Origin: Ancylobacter novellus | Lineage (GTDB): Bacteria; Pseudomonadota; Alphaproteobacteria; Rhizobiales; Methylopilaceae | DNA length: 64,000 nucleotides | Assembly (NCBI GenBank): GCA_003241695.1 | Contig: QFPN01000003.1 | Span: 186,001 to 250,000, forward strand | Reading direction: 5' to 3' | Shown here: one piece after another, positions 28,101-37,099 of the stretch | Position numbering within the stretch: position 1 is the first letter of the stretch | Layout: each line of letters opens with the position of its first letter | Position numbers and translations under genes: made by a program | The notes under the pieces: generated by a model | Told to the model about the DNA's origin: nothing | Databases searched by the model: none | What the model saw: only the letters and a program-made list of their open reading frames with translations

Positions 28101-28459
28101 GGGGCAAGGCCTCGCCGCTGCGCGACGTCGCGGGTGTGCTGCGCTCCTTCGACTACGCCGCCGCGATGGTGGGCCGGAACGAGCAGTCGTCGCCCCATGT
28201 CGCGGGACCGCGGCGCGACAAGTTCCTTGAACGCTTCCGGGCGGACGCCGCTCGAGCATTCCTCGAAGCCTACCGCGCCAGCGCCGAAGAGGCGGGGCTG
28301 ACCGTCTCGCCCGAACTGCTGGACATGTTCCTGATCGAGAAGGCGGCCTATGAGATCGCCTACGAGGCGGCGAACCGGCCGGCCTGGATCGACGTTCCGC
28401 TCGGAGGCCTGTTCGCGCTTGCGGCGCGCCTCGCTCCGGAACAGGGAGAGGCCGTATGA
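25151..28459 (+). CDS. treS: Trehalose synthase/maltokinase fusion
   Basis: The 1102-residue protein joins two enzymes. Residues 1 to about 560 are TreS (GH13_16), which interconverts trehalose and maltose: IIYQLHVKSFMDSNGDGIGDF, nucleophile near D220 (GLRLDAVPYL), acid near E262 (IAEANMWPED), and D327 (NHDELTLEMVT). From about residue 590 to the end is maltokinase, which makes maltose-1-phosphate with ATP: an N-cap (LPSYLAKRRWFSGKD), then the catalytic loop HGDLHLGQ (H952) and IDFEGEP. The fusion is known in other bacteria. It overlaps glgE by four bases at its start and glgB by four at its end. Confidence 0.97.
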   Translation: MNVQHSELTKPTGTLVSKDGVDPLWFKDAIIYQLHVKSFMDSNGDGIGDFPGLISKLDYIADLGVNVIWLLPFYPSPRLDDGYDIKEYTGVSPDYGTLADVKRFIAEAHKRGLKVISELVINHTSDQHPWFQRARHAKPGSAHRNFYVWSDNDTLYSGTRIIFLDTERSNWTWDPVAGAYFWHRFYSHQPDLNFDNPQVLKAVFKVMKFWLDLGIDGLRLDAVPYLIERDGTSNENLPETHDILKKIRAELDRTYPDRFLIAEANMWPEDTKDYFGEGDECHMAFHFPLMPRMYMAIAREDRFPITDIMRQTPEIPENCQWAIFLRNHDELTLEMVTDKERDYLWNTYATDKRARINLGIRRRLAPLMERDRRRIELMNSLLLSMPGTPVIYYGDEIGMGDNIHLGDRDGVRTPMQWSIDRNGGFSRADFASIVLPPIMDPLYGYFVINVEAQARDPHSLLNWTRRMLATRRQHPAFGRGSLRFLFPSNRKILAYLREYEGETLFCVANMGRSPQAVELELSEFEGRVPIEMTAGSVFPPIGQLTYLLTLPPYGFYWFILAKESDAPSWHTPAPEPMADFETLVLRAGVDDAMQVEARKTLETAVLPSYLAKRRWFSGKDQKQIIPRIKGMSRLPGEREPIGLIEVEVTGGAEPTRWLLPIAVVSEDEPLSALASRLALARVRRGREVQLLTDAFALPGFAHAIARSLKQGASLPSGDGEIRFERAEGAEIPDLPADAEINWLSAEQSNSSLIAGDLMMIKVLRKIAPGAHPEAEMGRYLTENGYANAAPFLGEMVRIGSDGTRSTLAIVQGYVRNEGDAWSWTLSHLARHLDEFGSTGGGEMTETERFDEFSAFAANLGRRLAELHAVLARPSEDPWFAPASAVTPDVESWKARAIGLLDGAVNALRAKADWVDPIQATRAGSLIARRDALAAAIGRLADAGDGAPMTRIHGDLHLGQILVASGDVVFIDFEGEPARPLEERRGKASPLRDVAGVLRSFDYAAAMVGRNEQSSPHVAGPRRDKFLERFRADAARAFLEAYRASAEEAGLTVSPELLDMFLIEKAAYEIAYEAANRPAWIDVPLGGLFALAARLAPEQGEAV

Positions 28460-30669
28460 CCGCGAGAGCGACGCCCGTGACCGCCGACGCCGAAGGATCC
28501 ATGAGACTCGACCGCGCCACGTTGAACGCCCTCGCGAACGGAACCCATGCGGACCCGTTCGGAGCGCTCGGCCGCCGCGACGACGGCGACGGCCCCTACA
28601 TCCGCGTCGCGCTGCCGGGCGCGCTGTCGGTCGAGGCGGTCGACGCCGGAACCGGCGCGTCGATCGGCAGGCTCGAAGAGATCGACGGAACGGGCGTGTT
28701 CGAAGGCCCGGTGCGCGGCGTCGATCCCTACCGGCTGAAAATCCAGTGGCCGGGAACCACGCAGGAAACCGAAGACCCCTATTCCTTCGGTCTGTTGCTT
28801 GGCGATCTCGACCTTCATCTTCTCGGCGAAAGCCGCCATTTCGAGCTCGCCTCCGCGCTCGGCGCGAACGCGATGGAGATCGACGGCGTCAAGGGCGTGC
28901 GCTTCGCCGTCTGGGCTCCGAACGCGAAGCGCGTCGCGGTCGTCGGCGACTTCAACGCGTGGGACAAGCGACGGCATCCGATGCGGCTGCGCCATCCGTC
29001 CGGCGTCTGGGAGCTGTTCGTGCCGCGCATCGGCCCCGGCGAACGCTACAAGTTCGCGCTCCGCGGGCCGGACGGAAGCGAATTGCCGGACAAGGCCGAC
29101 CCAGTGGCGAAGTCCGCCGAGGCCGCGCCCGGCACGGCCTCCGTCGTCGCCGATCCGAAGCCTTACCGTTGGACCGACGACGCCTGGATGAGCTCGCGCG
29201 CCGAACGGCAGGAGCCGGACAAGCCGCTCTCGTTCTATGAGGTCCATCTCGGCTCGTGGATGAAGCACGAGGGCGGGGTCGACTGGGCCTTCGCGATCGA
29301 GAAGCTGATCCCTTACGTCGCCCAGCTCGGCTTCACCCATGTCGAGCTGCTCCCCGTCGCCGAGCATCCGTTCGGCGGCTCCTGGGGCTACCAGCCGCTC
29401 GGCCTGTTCGCACCGACCGGGCGCTATGGAAAGCCGGAAGATTTCGCCCGCTTCGTCGACGCGGCCCATGCGGCCGGGATCGGCGTGGTGGTCGACTGGG
29501 TGCCGGCGCATTTCCCAACCGACAGTCACGGGCTGTACCGTTTCGACGGCACGCCGCTCTACGAGCACGCCGATCCGCGCGAGGGGTTCCATATCGACTG
29601 GAACACCGCGATCTACAATTTCGGCCGGAAGGAAGTGCAGAACTTCCTGATCGCGAGCGGCATCCACTGGCTCGAGCAGTTCCATGTCGACGGCCTGCGG
29701 GTCGACGCCGTGGCGTCGATGCTCTACCGCGACTACTCCCGCAAGGAGGGCGAGTGGGTGCCGAACCATCTCGGCGGCCGCGAGAACCTTGAGGCGATCG
29801 GCTTCCTGCAGCATTTCAACGCGGTGGTGCGGGAGCGCTGCCCCGGCGCGATCACGATCGCCGAGGAGTCGACCGCCTGGCCCGGCGTCACCCGCACCAC
29901 CACCGAGGGCGGGCTCGGCTTCCACTACAAGTGGAACATGGGCTGGATGCACGACACGCTGAACTACATGGAGCAGAACCCGATCTACCGCTCCTACAAT
30001 CACGACGGCATCACGTTCGGCCTCGTCTACGCCTTCTCGGAAAAGTTCGTGCTGCCGCTGAGCCATGACGAGGTGGTGCACGGCAAGGGCTCGCTGATCG
30101 GCAAGATGCCGGGCGACGCCTGGCAGAAATTCGCCAACCTGCGGTCGCTCTACGGACTGATGTGGACCCATCCGGGCAAGAAGCTGCTGTTCATGGGCGG
30201 CGAGATCGCCCAGTGGCGCGAGTGGAACCACGACGACCAGCTCGACTGGGCCGCGCTCGACGATCCCAACCACGCCGGCGTCCAGCGCCTGATCCGCGAC
30301 CTCAACAGCGTCTATGCGACCGAGCCCGCGCTCCACGCCCGCGACTGCCTCGACACCGGCTTTCGCTGGGTGATCGGCGACGACAGGGCGAACTCCGTCT
30401 TCGCCTTCGTCCGCGAGGGCGAGGCGGACGCGCCGCCGGTGCTCGTCGTCGCCAACATGACGCCGGTGCCGCGGCACGGATATCGCATCGGCGTGCCGAA
30501 GGGCGGCTGGTGGAGCGAGATCGTGAACACGGATTCCGGGCTCTATGGCGGCTCGAACGTCGGCAACGGCGGAGGGCTGGAAGCGCAGGCCGTCGCGAGC
30601 CACGGGGAAGAACAGTCGCTGGAGCTGGACCTTCCGCCGCTCGGGGTGATCGCGCTGAAGGCGGGGTAA
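28456..30669 (+). CDS. glgB: 1,4-alpha-glucan branching enzyme
   Basis: GlgB cuts linear glucan and rejoins it by alpha-1,6 bonds. The 737-residue GH13_9 protein has two N-terminal beta domains (the second, CBM48, includes GVRFAVWAPNAKRVAVVGDFN), then EVHLGSWM, EHPFGGSWGYQP, GLRVDAVASMLYRDYSRKEG with the nucleophile near 417, IAEESTAWP with the acid near 469, LPLSHDEVVHGK, and FMGGEIAQWREWNHD. All are in place. The first ATG overlaps the treS-mak stop (ATGA); a second in-frame ATG lies 15 codons later. It is the last gene of the glgE-treS/mak-glgB unit, the order seen in known GlgE operons. Confidence 0.97.
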   Translation: MTARATPVTADAEGSMRLDRATLNALANGTHADPFGALGRRDDGDGPYIRVALPGALSVEAVDAGTGASIGRLEEIDGTGVFEGPVRGVDPYRLKIQWPGTTQETEDPYSFGLLLGDLDLHLLGESRHFELASALGANAMEIDGVKGVRFAVWAPNAKRVAVVGDFNAWDKRRHPMRLRHPSGVWELFVPRIGPGERYKFALRGPDGSELPDKADPVAKSAEAAPGTASVVADPKPYRWTDDAWMSSRAERQEPDKPLSFYEVHLGSWMKHEGGVDWAFAIEKLIPYVAQLGFTHVELLPVAEHPFGGSWGYQPLGLFAPTGRYGKPEDFARFVDAAHAAGIGVVVDWVPAHFPTDSHGLYRFDGTPLYEHADPREGFHIDWNTAIYNFGRKEVQNFLIASGIHWLEQFHVDGLRVDAVASMLYRDYSRKEGEWVPNHLGGRENLEAIGFLQHFNAVVRERCPGAITIAEESTAWPGVTRTTTEGGLGFHYKWNMGWMHDTLNYMEQNPIYRSYNHDGITFGLVYAFSEKFVLPLSHDEVVHGKGSLIGKMPGDAWQKFANLRSLYGLMWTHPGKKLLFMGGEIAQWREWNHDDQLDWAALDDPNHAGVQRLIRDLNSVYATEPALHARDCLDTGFRWVIGDDRANSVFAFVREGEADAPPVLVVANMTPVPRHGYRIGVPKGGWWSEIVNTDSGLYGGSNVGNGGGLEAQAVASHGEEQSLELDLPPLGVIALKAG

Positions 30670-30838
30670 GGTTCGGACGTGATCGGGGGATCGGGCGTGG
30701 CGTCTGAAACGTGCAGCGGTCGGGGGTTTGCGTGGCAGGAGGCGTCGCGCAAGCCTCCTTCACCGTCGCTTTGCGAGGGTCAGACAAAGCCTTCGCTCTT
30801 CCAGACGTACCCTCAGCCGAGTTCGGCTTCTCCTCGGC

Positions 30839-30866
30839 CGTGTTCTCCCGCAGGCGGGAGAACACG
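30839..30866 (+). repeat. Perfect inverted repeat over the glgX2 ribosome binding site
   Basis: Thirteen bases (30839-30851) and their exact reverse complement (30854-30866) are separated by AG. The right arm contains GGGAG, the presumed ribosome binding site of glgX2, and ends three bases before its ATG. In RNA it would form a strong hairpin. The 200-base gap from 30670 contains no other feature that I can support. Confidence 0.7.
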
Positions 30867-30869
30867 CGC

Positions 30870-33002
30870 ATGAGCGTCCTAGAGGAAGGTCTGCCCTACC
30901 CGCTCGGCGCGACATGGGACGGGCTCGGCGTCAATTTCGCGGTCTTCTCGGCGCATGCCGAGCAGGTCGACCTCTGCCTGTTCGACCCCTCGGGGCGCCG
31001 CGAGATCGCGCGCATGGCGCTGCCGGAGAAGACCGACGAGGTGTTCCACGGCTATCTTCCGAACGCCCGCGCCGGCCTGCTCTACGGCTTCCGCGCCCAC
31101 GGCCCGTACAATCCGCAGCACGGCCACCGCTTCAACCCGAACAAGCTGCTGCTCGACCCCTACGCCCGGCAGATCGCGGGCGAGGTGCGCTGGTCGGACG
31201 CGCTCTACGGCTACCGCCTGCACAGCCCGCGCGCGGACCTCTCCTACGATCGCCGAGACAGCGCGCCCGGCATGCCCAAGGCCGTGGTGGTCGACGCCTC
31301 CTTCAACTGGGGCGACGACCGGCCGCCCAACACGCCGTGGAGCGAGACGGTCATCTACGAGGCGCATGTGCGCGGCCTCACGATGCTGCGGCCAGAAGTC
31401 CTGCATCACGAGCGCGGCACCTTCGCGGCGCTCGCCAGTCCCTCGATGATCGAGCACTACAAGCGGCTCGGGATCACCGCGATCGAGCTGCTTCCGGTGC
31501 ACGCTTTCGTGCAGGACCGGAGGCTCGTCGAGATGGGGCTGAGGAACTTCTGGGGCTACAACACGCTCGCCTTCTTCGCCCCCGAGCCGCGCTACCTGTC
31601 GGACGGCTCGCTCAACGAGATGAAGGTGGCGATCCGCCGGCTGCACGCCGCCGGGATCGAGGTCATCCTCGACGTCGTGTATAACCACACCGCGGAAGGC
31701 TCCGAGGAAGGCGCGACCTTCTCGTTCCGAGGCCTCGACAATCTGAGTTACTACCGCCAGCAGGATCACGACTGGCGCCGCTGCGTGAACGACACCGGCT
31801 GCGGCAACACCGTGAACCTCGGCCATCCGCGCGTTCTGCAGCTCGTGATGGACAGCCTGCGCTACTGGGTCGAGCACTATCACGTCGACGGCTTCCGCTT
31901 CGACCTCGGCACAGTGCTCGGCCGCGAGGAGCACGGCTTCGACCCGGGCTCCGGCTTCTTCGACGCCGTCCGACAGGACCCCGTGCTGTCGCGCGTGAAG
32001 CTGATCTCGGAACCGTGGGACATCGGGCCCGGCGGCTATCAGCTCGGCAACCATCCGCCGGGCTTCGCGGAATGGAACGACAAGTTCCGGGATTCCGTCC
32101 GCCGCTTCTGGCGCGGCGACGCGGGGCAGCGGCCCGAATTCGCCGCGCGGATCGCGGGCTCGTCGGACCTCTTCGACAAGCGCTCGCGCAAGCCCTGGGC
32201 CTCGCTCAACTACGTCGCGAGCCACGACGGCTTCACGCTCGCCGACGCGGTCTCCTACGAACGCCGCCACAACGAGGCGAACGGCGAGGACAACCGCGAC
32301 GGCCACGGCGAGAACTACACCTCGAACTGGGGCGTCGAGGGGCCGGCCGAAGACCCCGAGATCCGCGAGACGCGGGCGCGCGTCGCCCGCGCGATGCTCG
32401 CGACCGTGTTCTTCGCGCAAGGCACGCCGATGCTGCTCGCCGGCGACGAGTTCGGCCGCACGCAGAACGGCAACAACAACGCCTACGCGCAGGACAACGA
32501 GACCTCGTGGGTCGACTGGCGCAAGGCCGCGACGCCCGACGGCGAGGCGCTGATCGATTTCGCGGCGCGGCTGATTGCGCTGCGCAGGGCCCACAAGGTC
32601 CTGCGCTGCAAGGAGTTCCTGCACGGGCTGAGGCAGCCCGCGCCCGGCGTGCTCGACATCGCGTGGTTCGACGAGCGCGGCGAGCCGATCCCGCCGGACG
32701 ACTGGAACGACCAGACCGAAAGGGCGTTGACGCTGCGACGCGCCAAACCGCGGGACGACGGCGCGATCGCCCTGCTGACCCTGATGATGAACCCCTCGCC
32801 GGAGACGCGCGCCTTTACGCTGCCTCCTCCCCACCTTCCGACGACCGTGTTGTGCGACACCGCTCAACCACGCAGCGGCGAACGGCCGCTCGCGGGGAAC
32901 GCGGTCGAGGTCGCTGCGAGAAGCGCCGTGCTGCTGATGTCCCTTCACCCCGCTCCCCGCCGCGGGCTGCGTCCGAAACCCGTCGACGCCGCCGGAGCCT
33001 GA
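30870..33002 (+). CDS. glgX: Glycogen debranching enzyme (second copy)
   Basis: The 710-residue GH13_11 protein shares the layout of the first GlgX: N-terminal CBM48 (LGATWDGLGVNFAVFSAHAE), DVVYNHTAEGSEEG, GFRFDLGTVLGREEHGFDP, ISEPWDIGPGGYQLG and SHDGFTLADAVSYERRHNEANGEDNRDG. It is clearly a paralogue, not a recent duplicate, since many positions differ. ATG 30870 is the family start; an open frame of 53 codons upstream runs through the inverted repeat and is not credible. It starts the unit glgX2-treZ-malQ, where trimmed and debranched glucan would be passed to TreZ/TreY. Confidence 0.95.
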   Translation: MSVLEEGLPYPLGATWDGLGVNFAVFSAHAEQVDLCLFDPSGRREIARMALPEKTDEVFHGYLPNARAGLLYGFRAHGPYNPQHGHRFNPNKLLLDPYARQIAGEVRWSDALYGYRLHSPRADLSYDRRDSAPGMPKAVVVDASFNWGDDRPPNTPWSETVIYEAHVRGLTMLRPEVLHHERGTFAALASPSMIEHYKRLGITAIELLPVHAFVQDRRLVEMGLRNFWGYNTLAFFAPEPRYLSDGSLNEMKVAIRRLHAAGIEVILDVVYNHTAEGSEEGATFSFRGLDNLSYYRQQDHDWRRCVNDTGCGNTVNLGHPRVLQLVMDSLRYWVEHYHVDGFRFDLGTVLGREEHGFDPGSGFFDAVRQDPVLSRVKLISEPWDIGPGGYQLGNHPPGFAEWNDKFRDSVRRFWRGDAGQRPEFAARIAGSSDLFDKRSRKPWASLNYVASHDGFTLADAVSYERRHNEANGEDNRDGHGENYTSNWGVEGPAEDPEIRETRARVARAMLATVFFAQGTPMLLAGDEFGRTQNGNNNAYAQDNETSWVDWRKAATPDGEALIDFAARLIALRRAHKVLRCKEFLHGLRQPAPGVLDIAWFDERGEPIPPDDWNDQTERALTLRRAKPRDDGAIALLTLMMNPSPETRAFTLPPPHLPTTVLCDTAQPRSGERPLAGNAVEVAARSAVLLMSLHPAPRRGLRPKPVDAAGA

Positions 33003-33007
33003 ACCGC

Positions 33008-34759
33008 TTGATCAACGCCTTCGCCCGCCCCCTGCCCCTCGGCGCGACGTTCCGGGACGGCGCGACGACCTTCCGGTTCTGGGCGCCCGCGCGCGACGCC
33101 GTCGCGCTGGAGATCAGGGGCGAGGAGCCGCGGCCAATGGAGCGCGGCGAGGACGGGTGGTTCGCGCTCACCCTCGACGTCCCCGCGGAGGCCCGCTACC
33201 GCTATCGCCTGCCGGACGGCCTCGCGGTTCCCGACCCGGCCTCGCGCTTTCAGGACGGCGACGTCCATGGCTGGAGCGTTCTGGTCGACCCGCGGGCCTA
33301 TCGCTGGAAGACCGGCGACTGGAAGGGCCGCCCTTGGCGGGAGGCCGTGCTCTACGAGCTTCACGTCGGCTGCTTCGGCGGCTTCAAGGGCGTCGCCGAG
33401 GCGCTGCCGAGGCTGAAGGAACTCGGGATCACGGCGCTCCAGCTCATGCCGATCTGGGATTTTCCGGGCGCTCGCAACTGGGGCTATGACGGCGTGCTGC
33501 CCTATGCGCCCGACGCCGCCTACGGCACGCCCGCGGAGTTGAAGGCGCTGATCGACCGCGCCCACGAGCTCGGCCTGATGATGTTTCTCGACGTCGTCTA
33601 CAACCACTTCGGTCCGGACGGGAATTACATCGGCGCCTACGCCCCGCCGGCCTTCCGCGAAGACATCCACACCCCATGGGGCGGCGCCATCGATTTCCGC
33701 CTGCCCGAGGTGCGCTCGTTCTTCACCGAGAACGTCCTCTACTGGCTGATCGAATACCGCTTCGACGGCCTGCGCTTCGACGCCGTTCACGCGATCGAGG
33801 AGCGGGACTGGATCGACGAGGCTGCGGCGGCCGTGCGCGCCAGCCACGAACTGCGCGACCGGCGCGTTCACCTCGTGCTCGAGAACGAGCGGAACGATCC
33901 GGACCATCTCGCAGCCGACGTCGACGCCCAGTGGAACGACGATTTCCACCACGTCTTCCATGTTCTCCTGACCGGAGAGCGCGAGGGATATTATGAAGAC
34001 TTTTCAGCCGATACGGCCGAAAAACTCGCGCGCTGCCTGAAGGACGGCTTCGTCTATCAGGGCGAGACGATGGCCCATATCGGCGAGCCCCGCGGCGCGC
34101 CGTCAGGCCATCTGCCGCCGTCGGCCTTCGTGTCGTTCCTCCAGAACCACGACCAAGTCGGCAACCGCGCCTTCGGCGACCGGCTCACCACGCTCGCGCC
34201 GCCCGGCGGCGTCGAGGCGGCGACCGCCGCCATGCTGCTCTGCCCGCAGGTTCCGATGATCTTCATGGGCGAGGAGGTGGCGAGCGAGACCCCCTTCCTG
34301 TTCTTCACCGACTTTCAGGACGAGCTCGCCGTCGCCGTGCGCGAAGGCCGGCGCAAGGAATTCGCGAAGTTCGCGGCCTTCGCGGGCGAAGAGATCCCGG
34401 ACCCGAACGCGCTGAAGACGTTCGGGGATTCGATCCCACAGCCTCATCCGACCCGTGCGAAGGAGCGCAGCGCGCTGTTCCGCCGGCTGCTCGCCCTCCG
34501 CGCGGCCGAGATTTCGTCACGCGAGGCGCTCCCCGACGCCGAGGCCGAAGCGATCGGCCCGAAGGCCGTGAAGGCCTCGTGGCTCTTCGACGACGGCGCC
34601 CGGCTTACTCTGGCGATCAACCTCGCCGACGCCCCGCTCGACGTCGATCCCGTCGAAGGTCCCCTTCTCTACGAAACTGCGGCCGGCGCCGCCGACGCGC
34701 TGCGGTCGGGCAGGCTCGGCGGCTTCTGCGTCGTCGCGCTGATGGAGCGCCCAGCTTGA
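33008..34759 (+). CDS. treZ: Malto-oligosyltrehalose trehalohydrolase
   Basis: TreZ releases trehalose from maltooligosyl-trehalose made by TreY. The 583-residue GH13_10 protein has a short N-terminal beta domain (LPLGATFRDGATTFRFWAPA), MPIWDFPGARNWGYDGV, DVVYNHFGPDGNYI, the nucleophile near 258 (GLRFDAVHAI), the acid near 291 (LENERND), FLQNHDQVGNRAFGDRL and IFMGEEVASETPF. The start is TTG at 33008, five bases after the glgX2 stop; GGAG lies ten bases upstream and no ATG fits. The stop overlaps malQ's TTG start. Confidence 0.96.
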   Translation: MINAFARPLPLGATFRDGATTFRFWAPARDAVALEIRGEEPRPMERGEDGWFALTLDVPAEARYRYRLPDGLAVPDPASRFQDGDVHGWSVLVDPRAYRWKTGDWKGRPWREAVLYELHVGCFGGFKGVAEALPRLKELGITALQLMPIWDFPGARNWGYDGVLPYAPDAAYGTPAELKALIDRAHELGLMMFLDVVYNHFGPDGNYIGAYAPPAFREDIHTPWGGAIDFRLPEVRSFFTENVLYWLIEYRFDGLRFDAVHAIEERDWIDEAAAAVRASHELRDRRVHLVLENERNDPDHLAADVDAQWNDDFHHVFHVLLTGEREGYYEDFSADTAEKLARCLKDGFVYQGETMAHIGEPRGAPSGHLPPSAFVSFLQNHDQVGNRAFGDRLTTLAPPGGVEAATAAMLLCPQVPMIFMGEEVASETPFLFFTDFQDELAVAVREGRRKEFAKFAAFAGEEIPDPNALKTFGDSIPQPHPTRAKERSALFRRLLALRAAEISSREALPDAEAEAIGPKAVKASWLFDDGARLTLAINLADAPLDVDPVEGPLLYETAAGAADALRSGRLGGFCVVALMERPA

Positions 34760-36858
34760 GCGAAACTTCCGGTCATGACGACGTCGTGCGCGACCTTGCC
34801 TCGCGGGCGGGCTTCGCGGTCCGCTGGACCGATCAGGCAGGAACAGCGCAGGAGGTTTCGCCGGAAACGCTGAAGCGTCTGCTCGCGTCGCTGAAGCTCG
34901 ACTGCGAAACGGAGGAGCAGGCGAAGGGCTCGCTCACGCGGCTCGACGCGGGCGCCCGCGTCCGGCCGCCTCTCGTGACCACGCTCGCGGGACAGAGCTT
35001 CGACATCGACGCCCCCGCCGGGGTCTCCGCAAAGCTAACGCGCGAAGACGGCGCGACGTTCGCATTCCGGCTGGACGAGGGCGACGGCGGCCGGGCGCGC
35101 GTCCGGCCGATACTGGAGACCGGCTACCACCGGCTGGAGTTCGGCGACGAGGCGGTCACGGTCGCGGTCTCGCCGGGCCGCGGACGCTCGATCGTCGAGG
35201 CCGGCGGCGGCCGGCGCATGTGGGGCCTCGCCGCGCAGGTCTACGGCCTGACGCGCAGGGGCGACGGCGGGATCGGCGATCTCGGCGGCGTCGCCGCCCT
35301 CGCCGAGGCCGCGGCGAGGGACGGCTCGGACGCGCTCGCGCTGTCGCCGCTCCATGCGGGCTTCACCGCCGATCCGTATCATTTCGGCCCCTATTCGCCG
35401 TCGAGCCGGCTGTTCCTCAATCCGCTCCACGCCGACCCCGACTTCCTGTTCGGCGAGGACCGCGTCCGCGCGGCGTCAGAGGCCGCGGGCGTCGAGGGCG
35501 CGCGCGAGGAGCAGGAGCGGGCCGCGCTGATCGACTGGCCTGCGGCGGCGGCGCTCAAGCTTGCGACGTTCAGAACGCTGCATGCGAGCTTCCGCGAATT
35601 CGATCTTGGCGGGAACCCGCGCGGGCGTCTCGCGGCCGACTACGCCGCTTTCCTGACGGAGGGCGGCGCGCTGCTGCAGGAGCACGCGCGGTTCGAGGCG
35701 CTGCACGCCGCCCGCTTCGGCGCGGATCCGTTCCAATGGGACTGGCGGCGATGGCCCGAGGGCCTGCGTAACCCGCGCGGCCCCGAGGTCGAGGCCTTCG
35801 CGCAGGCGCACGCTTCGGAGGTCGACTTCCACCTCTTCCTGCAATGGATCGCCGACCGCTCCTTCGCCGCCGCGCAGTCCGTCGCGCGCGGGGCCGGCAT
35901 GGCGATCGGCCTCGTCTCGGATCTCGCCGTCGGCATGGACGCCGGCGGCAGCCACGCCTGGAGCCGGCAGGACGACGTGCTGGTCGGCCTGTCGGTCGGC
36001 TCGCCGCCGGACCTGTTCAACCCGAACGGCCAAGCCTGGGGGCTCGCGACCTTCTCGCCGATCGCGCTTCGGGCGAACGGCTTCGCCCCATTTATCGCCA
36101 CGTTGCGCGCCTGCATGCGGCACGCCGGCGGCGTCCGCATCGACCACGCCATGGGCCTCCAGCGCCTCTGGATGGTCCCGGAAGGCGAAAGCTCCAGAAA
36201 CGGCGCCTATCTCGCCTTTCCAGTGGACGACCTGCTGCGGCTGACCGCCCTCGAGTCCGAGCGTAACGAGTGCGTCGTCGTCGGCGAGGACCTCGGCACG
36301 GTGCCGGAGGGCTTCCGCGAGCGCATCGCCGCCGCCGGGATCGCCGGAATGCGCGTCCTGCAGTTCGAACGCCGCGAAGGCGAGGGCTTCTTCCCGCCGC
36401 GTTACTATCCGGCCGACGCCCTCGCCATGACAACCACGCACGACCTGCCGACCATGGCGGGCTGGTGGTCGGGGGCCGACATCGCGCTCAGGGCGTCGAT
36501 CCGCGGCGAACAGTTCGGCGAAAGCGAGAACGACAGGGCGACCCGTGAGGTCGAACGGGCGGAACTCTGGCGCGCCTTCGAAGAGGCGGGCGTCGCGGAG
36601 GGCGCTCGTCCAACGCCGGATGAGACCGACCCCGCCGTCGCCGCCGCGATCCGCTTCCTCGCCGAGACGCCTTCGAAGCTCGTTCTTCTGCCGCTCGAGG
36701 ACGCTCTCGGACAGGTCGAGCAACCGAACCTGCCCGGCACGCTCGACGAGCATCCCAACTGGCGGCGGCGTCTGCCGGCGCCGGCACCCGGGTTGCTCGC
36801 CGAGGAGAGGGCCGCCGAGCGGCTGAACAGCCTGAACCGGGGGCGGGAGGGATCGTGA
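34756..36858 (+). CDS. malQ: 4-alpha-glucanotransferase (amylomaltase)
   Basis: MalQ moves short glucan pieces between chains. The 700-residue GH77 protein has an N-terminal domain (SETSGHDDVVRDLASRAG) and the catalytic barrel: GLAAQVYGLTRRGDGGIGDLG, PYSPSSRLFLNPLH, VRIDHAMGLQRLWMVPEG with the nucleophile near 462, VVGEDLGTVPEG with the acid near 510, and TTHDLPTMAGWWSG. It is the long, E. coli MalQ-like type. The start is TTG 34756, which overlaps the treZ stop as TTGA; the frame continues upstream only inside treZ. Confidence 0.95.
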   Translation: MSETSGHDDVVRDLASRAGFAVRWTDQAGTAQEVSPETLKRLLASLKLDCETEEQAKGSLTRLDAGARVRPPLVTTLAGQSFDIDAPAGVSAKLTREDGATFAFRLDEGDGGRARVRPILETGYHRLEFGDEAVTVAVSPGRGRSIVEAGGGRRMWGLAAQVYGLTRRGDGGIGDLGGVAALAEAAARDGSDALALSPLHAGFTADPYHFGPYSPSSRLFLNPLHADPDFLFGEDRVRAASEAAGVEGAREEQERAALIDWPAAAALKLATFRTLHASFREFDLGGNPRGRLAADYAAFLTEGGALLQEHARFEALHAARFGADPFQWDWRRWPEGLRNPRGPEVEAFAQAHASEVDFHLFLQWIADRSFAAAQSVARGAGMAIGLVSDLAVGMDAGGSHAWSRQDDVLVGLSVGSPPDLFNPNGQAWGLATFSPIALRANGFAPFIATLRACMRHAGGVRIDHAMGLQRLWMVPEGESSRNGAYLAFPVDDLLRLTALESERNECVVVGEDLGTVPEGFRERIAAAGIAGMRVLQFERREGEGFFPPRYYPADALAMTTTHDLPTMAGWWSGADIALRASIRGEQFGESENDRATREVERAELWRAFEEAGVAEGARPTPDETDPAVAAAIRFLAETPSKLVLLPLEDALGQVEQPNLPGTLDEHPNWRRRLPAPAPGLLAEERAAERLNSLNRGREGS

Positions 36859-36882
36859 CGCCCTGCCCGGATCGCTTGCCGT

Positions 36883-37030
36883 CCTTCTCCCCTCTCCCTT
36901 GCGGGGACGGGGCGTGGGTGGGGCGGCTCCGGATAAAGCACAGAGACCGACGCCGCTCTACGACCGCCCGAGGCGCTCGGTTCTGAACCACCCCCACCCT
37001 CACCCTCCCCACAAGGGGGGAGGGAACGGG
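36883..37030. repeat. Inverted pair of about 48-base GC-rich repeats before treY
   Basis: The bases 36883-36930 recur, with substitutions, as the reverse complement of about 36979-37030, separated by about 50 bases. Each copy is itself an imperfect hairpin (CTCCC ... GGGGA types with C-runs and G-runs). This is the form of REP/BIME-like extragenic elements. It fills most of the 241-base gap between malQ and treY. Confidence 0.65.
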
Positions 37031-37099
37031 ACCGTCGCGCCTCATCGCCATTACCTGCGGCGAAGCCATGCGCATTGAAGGTCGAAGGAGCCGCGCCCG

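Noticed and set aside
30711..30869. N-terminal extension of glgX2
   Set aside because: It translates the inverted repeat and has no family match; the GlgX family start is at 30870.
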